64,000 bases of DNA from Helichrysum umbraculigerum. Its lineage: Eukaryota > Streptophyta > Magnoliopsida > Asterales > Asteraceae. Both the position numbers and the translations under genes were made by a program. Positions 57,027 to 64,000 of the stretch are shown in pieces (the stretch's first letter is position 1; every line of letters starts with the position of its first letter). Where the stretch lies: assembly GCA_949592205.1 (NCBI GenBank), contig CATIUR010000001.1, positions 75,117,059-75,181,058 of the forward strand. Direction: 5' to 3'. Under the pieces are notes generated by a model. The model did no database searches and was not told where the DNA came from. It was given only the letters and a program-made list of their open reading frames with translations.

Positions 57027-57197
57027 CTGTGTTTGATTTAAGAGTTTAATTTAAGTGTAGTTAATCGATCCTTTCTTGGATTCTTTTGAGGCAGTTACTT
57101 TTATTGTTTTAGTTATTTTGTTTAGTTTTTATTTTTGTTTAGAGTAGTTATGTTTTACCATTTTTAGTGATTTTTTTTAGCATATTTTATTTCACAA

Positions 57198-57845
57198 ATG
57201 TCTTATTAGTCCAATTATCAAGATTGCAAACCTTTTATTTGTAAGAGTAATAACGATGATGTGCCGATGATATCACGTGCAAGGCATATACAGAGTGTGA
57301 GGTATGCACAACATGGAGGTTACCAAGGTAATAGGAATTTCATAGATAGCCAACCCTACCGATCAAGGCCTTGGAATGAAGAACCTTTAGTCACCCAAGA
57401 GATAGAACAACCGAAAATTTTGAATAGGTTAAAAGGCAATAGAGTAGACAGAGAGACAAAGTAGGGAATGGGATGAAATTTTTGAATGGAATATTGAGCA
57501 TAAGTATGAGAGGCCATATGAGACATCTACCAATGCAAACGAGCATGTGGATGATGTTGAGGCTATTGAGGTTAATGATTTTGATTCTAACGTTTGTGTT
57601 GCAAATTCTTCTAACCTTGTTTTTCAGGATGAGTTTGAATATAAAACAAACGAGGAGGAAGGAGATGAGGAAGTTACATATAACCCTCATGGGACTTCAA
57701 AAGTTGTTTTGCAAGATTCATAAACATTTGAGCTTGAAGTGATGGTAGATTCAGATTGGGAAGACTCAGATGATGAAGAAGTTGAGGAGATTTCTATTAT
57801 GCTGAATTTTAAAGTTGTTGGTTCACCGGTGGATCACTCTCTTTA
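57198..57845 (+). pseudogene. Degenerate leader/gag-like frame of element E
   Basis: A basic/aromatic stretch (ISRARHIQSVRYAQHGGYQG) is followed, after a frame change near 57460, by an acidic stretch (EWDEIFEWNIEHKYERPYET, DSDWEDSDDEEVEEIS). It has in-frame stops at about 57721 and 57844. No conserved capsid motif or zinc knuckle is seen, so the gag label rests on position only. Confidence 0.4.
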
Positions 57846-57876
57846 GGTCACTTAACATGTCTAGCAATAACTACTT

Positions 57877-58107
57877 TTGGAAAATGAATTATCATTTGAA
57901 CTTGAGGTTCAAAGTCTTTGTGTGAGGATTAACAACTATATTTTTCTAATTCATTCCAATGCTATAGCTACTCTTTTACTCCCCAATGAATTATCATTCT
58001 CAACAACCCATTTTGTGCGTTGTGGTGGATTCACTAGAATACATACCGCACATTTACAAAAAATCTTACATGGGAAAATATGGTTCGTGACCGAAAAACC
58101 ATTGTAA
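57877..58107 (+). CDS. Small unrecognised ORF at the end of element E (76 codons)
   Basis: The intact frame starts MENELSFELEVQSLCVRINN and contains HFVRCGGFTRIHTAHLQKIL and WFVTEKPL before the stop. It stands out because the sequence on both sides is full of stops. I do not know the family. It might be a conserved accessory peptide of this non-autonomous retroelement lineage, or a chance survivor. A purine-rich AATGGGGAGAAATC follows directly. Confidence 0.35.
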   Translation: MENELSFELEVQSLCVRINNYIFLIHSNAIATLLLPNELSFSTTHFVRCGGFTRIHTAHLQKILHGKIWFVTEKPL

Positions 58108-58149
58108 TGGGGAGAAATCATTATAACTTTTTAGCATGATGCGAATTCA

Positions 58150-60230
58150 TGTTGTATTAGTTAAGATAGCATGCCCCATAAACTACTAGTTTTGCTCTCA
58201 TAATTATTGAATTTTCAATCAACAATTTGCTTACAAATATGAGCTACAAAATAAGCAACACCACTTTGTCCCAATAATTATCAAATTCTTAGAAAGTATT
58301 CACCACCATTTCCAAAGATATAAAATGTAATATGTGCTCGCATTCTTATAATTAGCGGAGCCACTAATCACGCTAACTTCATGTCGCGCTTTTCATGATC
58401 ATTTTGACGATGCATCGATTTTTAATGCTCAAAATGATCCGCATGGCACATGTATAGACCTACATACATGCCTTTGTATTTTTTCCAAAAATTTAAGGGA
58501 TGAAATTCTAAATTTAATTTGGTGGTGATAGGTGAACAATTAATAACTTCCATTAAGAGCAAAATAAATGATTAAATCATCATTGAAGTAACCTATTGTT
58601 CTTCTATACATTTCGCATCATCACTGACTCGGGATGGTCCAGCCGATCATGCCACATAATAAGCTATAAACTTCTTGTTTATGACCATATTTATTTCGAT
58701 TGCACTTGACTTTATATAAAACTCGAATAATATGGAGAGCTTAAACAATCATCATATACAAAAGTCATAAGTTTCCCATCAAATATATACGAGCTCTACT
58801 ATAACTTTCACACAATGTAATATAATACTGCATTAGTCTATAGCATTATTAAACAAGAATCACATCTTTCGTACATGTGAGGTTGCACAATTAGCTAAGA
58901 ACATATATACCACTAACCATTAAATAAAATGTCTCATAAGCAAATAAAACCACATAATAAATAATGCACACATATATGACAAAAATTGATATCACAATTT
59001 GAGGAGACGTCTTATTCTCATATTTAATATATCAAGCAACCTTAAATTTTTTTATTACTCGTTACGTCGTTTTCTTTATTCATGTGGAATAGTTGACAAT
59101 TTTTTACAAGATATTTTCTAATATAAAATCACACAAATAATTATTCTCATAATAGCGCGCATTGGCTATGACACATATACTTTTAGTGTTTTTTATTCTC
59201 GTATACTTCTATCATATCTTACCACCTTTAGTGATATGTCGTGTCTTTATAATGAACACCATACTAATTACCTCAACCATGTTCATATAACTATGGTCCT
59301 TTAAACTGATCATTGTATTATCATATTCATTCCAAAGAGTGGAACATATTCAAGTAGACATATTGAATGATATTTCATTAGAAACTCATTATTTTGTTCT
59401 GTCATAAGCAAACAACAACTCAAAAACTTTGCTCATCATCAATTTTATAAGTTTTTTTTTTCTTTCCATTGATCACCTTATCTCCACATGAATTATCTAA
59501 GAAGTAACTATATGTCTAATTCATTCATCAATTTTAAACCTTACAATCGCAGGTGAAATTATTTATCATGAGCTTTAAGAAGTACCACAACATTTGATGT
59601 CATATATATTCCTTAAATTATTCCAAATACATAACTTTATAATTGTTTCCATTGCATTCCTTATTTTCCTTATCATCGTGTCTTGAAGACTGTTCGTTCA
59701 TACAAAAAGGCAAAGCATATTCATTTTTTTATAGTGTCTTAAGTTACCGAGTCAAATTATTCAACATATACAAACACTAAGGTAACTTGCACATAATTAT
59801 AAGATCACTGACATATCTATTAATCAAACTAGTAGATGAATAAAACTAGTTATAGTGTGACGTAAGACAAAACTTAAAAAACATATATCACATACATATA
59901 CATCAAATAGAAAAGATCAAACACAATAACACATTATTGACACTTCACTAAGCAATATTAACTTTTGATAAAAATATATATATATATATATTGCTAGCAC
60001 AAAGCGTCAATATCAAGATTTAAGTGAAGTAAACTAGCAAAAACTATTGTCAAATAACATGTCATTTTTTATAGACACCGTCTAATACAAAGTGGAGTAG
60101 TTACGTTATATCAAAGGAGTGGAAAATACATAATTTATGTATTCGAGGGCAAGTATCTAATCTAATCTAATACATATAGAGAAATGTTATTACATATGCC
60201 ATCCAATTCTAATGCATTAGTCATCACTAG
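58150..60230 (-). pseudogene. Decayed copia element, minus strand (gag to integrase)
   Basis: Read on the minus strand, the gag-type phrase QNNEFLMKYHS lies at about 59360-59400. The pre-integrase phrase WHDRLDHPESVMMR (58613-58654) lies further along in the right order. Between them are only broken frames. The rest of the element is not recognisable. It abuts the 5' part of element E on the left. Confidence 0.55.
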
Positions 60231-60266
60231 CTACATGCATGCATATATGCACCATAAATCCCAATC

Positions 60267-61000
60267 TGTTATGAAATCCATGGGCTTGTGGATAGCCCAC
60301 CACTTACCTACTAGGTTATTAGGATTTACTTCAATCCCTATATAAACAAGTCATTGTAATCATTCTAGACTAATCACTTACTAATATTTCTCTCTTCCTC
60401 TCTACTTATCATACTTGTTCTTTATATTTACAAAACCTAAAAATTTCGAATGTGTGACTGTCGAATAACCATTGGGGATCCGTAACACGGGCAGCTAATT
60501 TTGGAGGTACGATTATAAATCTTTCGTTTAAACTGATGATTTGTTTGTTGATTTTCGAACAACATGTTATTATATGATATATTATGTGTCACAGTCTGCA
60601 TGTGTGCTCGGTATTCCATATTTCCATATGTGTCAATGTCTTCGTGAGTCTTAAATCGATACGTGTAATTAGTTAACATTGTTATTTGTTAATTGATTAT
60701 TGATTATTCTTACTTATTTCATTGATTTAATGTTTGTATCATGCTAACATGTAAACAGTGTATATATTAAACATGATATAAATAATTTTCTTTTGATTTG
60801 TGATACTTATTAAAGTCTAATTGAATATTAATGAGTTATTATCATTGATCGATCTATACTTATGTATTAACAATTTAGCTTATAACAGTAATGATTTAAA
60901 GTAGATAGACTATTATTTGAGCGTATATTTATTTCGTTTGATTTAATTAGTTAATATAAAATATATATTAATATAAAGTTTAAGATCTCACACACAATTT
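60267..61000 (+). mobile_element. Probable copia LTR and leader, plus strand
   Basis: TGTTATGAAATCCATGGGC followed by TATATAAA (60339-60346), TCATTGTAATCATTC and pyrimidine-rich TTTCTCTCTTCCTCTC resembles the U3-R organisation of copia LTRs. The LTR end and a primer site could not be identified. It would belong to the decayed plus-strand copia pol at 62140-63980. Confidence 0.4.
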
Positions 61001-61191
61001 ATGTATCTATAAATTCTGTATGAGTATAATTTTTAAGTTTAAAATGGATACTTATTGATTAAATCGGCCTAATTATTCCGTGAAAAAAAAATGGATTGAT
61101 TTTTGTTAATTTATTGTAGTTATTGTTAAAAGTAGCTATCAATTATGTCAAAAAGATCTACTATATAAGTTCTATCCGTTTTATTATGATA

Positions 61192-61217
61192 CTAGGCATT
61201 GAGCCCACGATGCACGG
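61192..61217 (-). mobile_element. Possible decayed Helitron 3' end (minus strand)
   Basis: Plus strand A, CTAG, GCATTG, AGCCCACGATGCACGGCT. Read on the minus strand, a GC stem-loop (weakened by CpG-type changes) precedes CTAG and T. Confidence 0.35.
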
Positions 61218-61389
61218 CTGTTTATAAATTACAATTTTTTCAATTCGTAACCTCAATTCTTTCTCTCTATTATTAAGAATTGATAGATTTTTTTTGTTGT
61301 TGTTAAATTCTTAAATTCTTTTGTAATTTACAAGAACAATCAATGTTCTATTGTGATTATACAAGGATAATTTTTATTTGTTATTATAT

Positions 61390-61995
61390 TACAAGAACAC
61401 TCAATGTTCTATTGTATCTACATAAAAAGAATCGATATACAATACCTCAAGTTATTGTTATATTGATGTCTATATTATGATTCACCAATATGAATCAAAT
61501 AACATAACCTCATGTTAATGTTATTAATATATACTTATACGATCCTTTAGATCTATAATAGTTTTCAATAACCTCATGTTATTGTTATATATTTATATAT
61601 ATGATCTTCAAGATCTATAATGATCTATAATGATCTCTTAAAAAGAATGAATTATGATAACATAACAATGTTATGATTTAAATCATTCTACAATGATATT
61701 ATGATCTCTTCAAGGGGATTAAAAGTAAACATAACATCATGTTATTGTCTAAAGATCATCAAGATCTACTATGATCTTTACAAGATAATTAAAAATTAAC
61801 ATAACCTCAAGTTATTGTTATTGTTATACATATTTATAAGATCATCATGATATGAAATGATCTCTTAAAGAGATTCAGTAACAAACATATGTCTTGTGAT
61901 TGTTATGTGTTCTTTAAGATCTTCAAGATCTACTTTAATCTCCTCACGAGAATTAGAAAAATATAATAACCTCAAGTTATCATGTTAAATCAATG
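61390..61995. repeat. Decayed tandem repeat with CCTCATGTTATTGTTAT units
   Basis: ATAACCTCAAGTTATTGTTA or close variants recur at least six times, alternating with AAGATCATCAAGATCTACTA-type segments. The period is about 80-110 bp. It lies where gag and protease of the plus-strand copia would be expected. Confidence 0.6.
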
Positions 61996-62139
61996 ATATT
62001 CCTCATCTCAATGAGGACTCTAAAGAAAATATTTTACGGTGAAAGATCCGTTTTATGTTAAAACCTAGAAGAAAGGTTTTTAACATCAAAAGCAATTAAT
62101 GCTTTAACACTCGCTTTAACTAGATGCACCTCATGTTGC

Positions 62140-63980
62140 AAATATTATGGCTTTGATTATACGTCATATTCTATGGCTTTGATTATAAAATAAAACGTGC
62201 AATTGAAGCACGTATGGCCATAAACTTCATGTTTAATGGACCATGACTATTACATTAATTGGCAAGACCGGTGAGACCATCCCGGATCAATCATGATGCG
62301 AATGTATAAACGGAACCTCAAGTTTCCCCGACATAATAATTTTTCATGTGTTCCTCTCACAAAAAAATTTATACGTACTACCGTTGGGACTCATTCCCTT
62401 AACATTCTGAAATCAACACATGGATATTTCATATATTCACATAATGGACCATTTAAAGTTTTAAATCGATGCATCGTCTTAATGGTCATGAAAATCGCAA
62501 CTTAAAATTTGCGTAAGTGTTGAACATATATTAGTTCATACGTAAATTCCTTTTGTTAAAAGGCTAAGTTGATTCAAAATCAACATCTATTATGAGAGTA
62601 ACGTACAATGCTATTTATACTCTGGGGCCATGTTAACATACATGCAATAATGTGAGTTCGCATTGCGCCAAAGGAAAAGATTTCTCCCCCTTATAATTTA
62701 TTTTTGGTCATCAAAAAGATATATCATAGATATTTTTATTTGTTTGTGCGATATATACTCAACCATAACGCATAACTATTAGACCAAATGGGGAAATCTT
62801 AAAACAACTTAATCTCAAAATGAATTATCAATATATAATATTGATCCTCATAGTATAAAGTATGAACTCGAAGTTCAAAACTCGAAGTTCAAATTATAAT
62901 TCATTTTTGATAATTGCCAAACATATTTGTTTGAATGATAAGTTGTTAATGTTCCTATTAAAATGGCTAATATGCCTATGGCACGTGAAACGTGAAATAA
63001 AAAAAAAATCGATTCCAAATTTCATCGTCGAAAAAAAAGGGAGCAAGTTATTTAGATGGTCAAACCGAGGAATTCAAGACCCCATTTCAATCTAACGAAA
63101 CTAGACATGAAGGTTCTATCAGAACCTCTGGTACCAAAAATGAAGAGATCTCAATAAATGATATCATGTCTAGAACATCGTGGAATCGATATAAACGATA
63201 TAATTGAAATCGATGTCGATAATATTATTGTTATAATATAGAACTAGCTATTGTGATTGAGGATCATGAAATTATTTTTGCAAAGAATTGCAAATATTAT
63301 TTGGCCAATATAAAATGCGCAATAAATTTATGAAATCTCTTCATACGAGATTTTTGGACTTATTAGTCTATTTCATAACAATGTAAAGCCTATTGTATGG
63401 CTAGTCTTTACTCAACTTCCCAATGAGTATGAAGCTATGAGATATACGGCTAGAGTGTTGATACTAAGGCTCTTTGCTATAAGATAACTCACAAGTCTAG
63501 CTCATTTGCTATTTGAATCCCTCAAGGATATAAAATGCTTAAAGATGCTTCCACTTTAAACAGCCTCATGCTTTATATAAAGGTTCTTAATTGAGAATAC
63601 CATTTATTCAATTTGAATAAGATCTTATATCAAATGATTGGGAAGATCTGATAAAGGCATGTTTCACTATTTATAATGCCTCATGCTTTTCATAAAGGGC
63701 TCTCGAGGACACCGTCGAATCAAATAAGTCCTTATATCAATTTGGGCATCTCTTTATTAAATGGACATTTTTAGCCCATATTGCATATACATTCTTTATG
63801 AGTATTTTGCAATTCATACATCCTTTGAACTTTTTACAAGATTCTAAAGGCGAACGAATATTCATAATTGAATGTGAAACAAATGTCTTGTAAAGATAAA
63901 CTTTTATCGTGGATAAAGAGTCATACATCCTCATGATGTAGTGATTATTTTAATCCTTCTGACCCCCGAAGGATGACAGA
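62140..63980 (+). pseudogene. Decayed copia pol, plus strand (integrase to RT region)
   Basis: Integrase-type phrases are recognisable in a frame full of breaks: HPGSIMMRMY at 62290, then LNILKSTHGYF and GPFKVLNRCIVLMVM (to about 62490), and AIYTLGPC and similar further on. After about 63100 low-level similarity to the end of pol continues (for example IPQGYKMLKDASTLNSLM near 63510, with breaks), but stops are frequent. The domain order is correct for copia. It runs to or beyond the right edge. Confidence 0.5.
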
Positions 63981-64000
63981 TATCATTAGACATTGATATT

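Larger units (their letters stand above)
55618..58107 (+). mobile_element. LTR element E: gypsy-type (tRNA-Asp primed), 5' part only
   Basis: A 5' LTR of 1385 bp (55618-57002) is followed by a tRNA-Asp primer site (57009-57026) and a gag-like leader region with broken frames. No RT or 3' LTR is seen to the right, where minus-strand copia debris begins. The primer type and LTR start TGATATC recall Athila/Tat-type gypsy elements, but without pol the clade cannot be fixed. Confidence 0.75.

Noticed and set aside
1..64000. tRNA or rRNA genes
   Set aside because: I saw no cloverleaf with proper A and B boxes or rRNA core sequence. The tRNA-like matches are retroelement primer sites.

Overview
This is a 64 kb window of plant nuclear DNA. 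It is AT-rich, has introns with GT..AG borders, and is dominated by transposable elements. Three host genes can be read: an annexin 3-type gene (minus strand, N-terminal half only, 2947-3912), an intact annexin 4-type gene (plus strand, six exons, 16465-18546, 316 aa) and an intact DUF616 (TOD1/MUCI70-type) putative glycosyltransferase (minus strand, nine coding exons, 40151-45416, 630 aa). Gene content and repeat families suggest a eudicot. I lean towards Asteraceae from the look of the copia and gypsy families, but this cannot be proven from the window.

Layout. 1-2768: 5' part of a Ty1/copia element inserted in intron 3 of the annexin 3-type gene. 4286-5847: a non-autonomous Mutator-like element. 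6049-6829 and 7318-15667: two fold-back MITEs with telomere-like cores. The second is split by a complete non-coding LTR retrotransposon (element A, 7775-15319, minus strand). 16465-18546: annexin 4 with a Stowaway MITE in intron 5. 20136-36819: a Ty3/gypsy chromovirus (element B) whose integrase gene is split by a second complete non-coding LTR element (element C, 26102-33895). 36825-40150: AT-rich spacer with two tandem duplications. 40151-45747: the DUF616 gene and its 5' UTR exons. 46640-53449: debris of a LINE, a solo copia LTR (element D), small MITEs, (TA)n-flanked terminal-inverted-repeat elements and a Helitron end. 55618-58107: 5' LTR and leader of a gypsy-type element primed by tRNA-Asp (element E). 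58150-64000: two decayed copia elements in opposite orientations.

How the parts relate. The two annexin genes form a divergent pair that insertions have pushed about 12.5 kb apart. Elements A and C encode nothing, yet both have exact 5-bp target duplications and almost identical LTRs. They share with the coding chromovirus B the primer site, a hairpin placed exactly 18 nt before the 3' LTR, and splice-like signals in the LTR. They were therefore probably mobilised by a partner like B.

The most unusual signal is a set of arrays of short GC-rich, near-palindromic motifs on a regular lattice of about 20 bp (24 bp in C). They occur in five LTR elements (A-E) of at least two superfamilies. The motif class (CCGGCGG or CGCGATC) does not follow element relationship. 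In A and C the array is a hypervariable cassette set between well conserved non-coding flanks.
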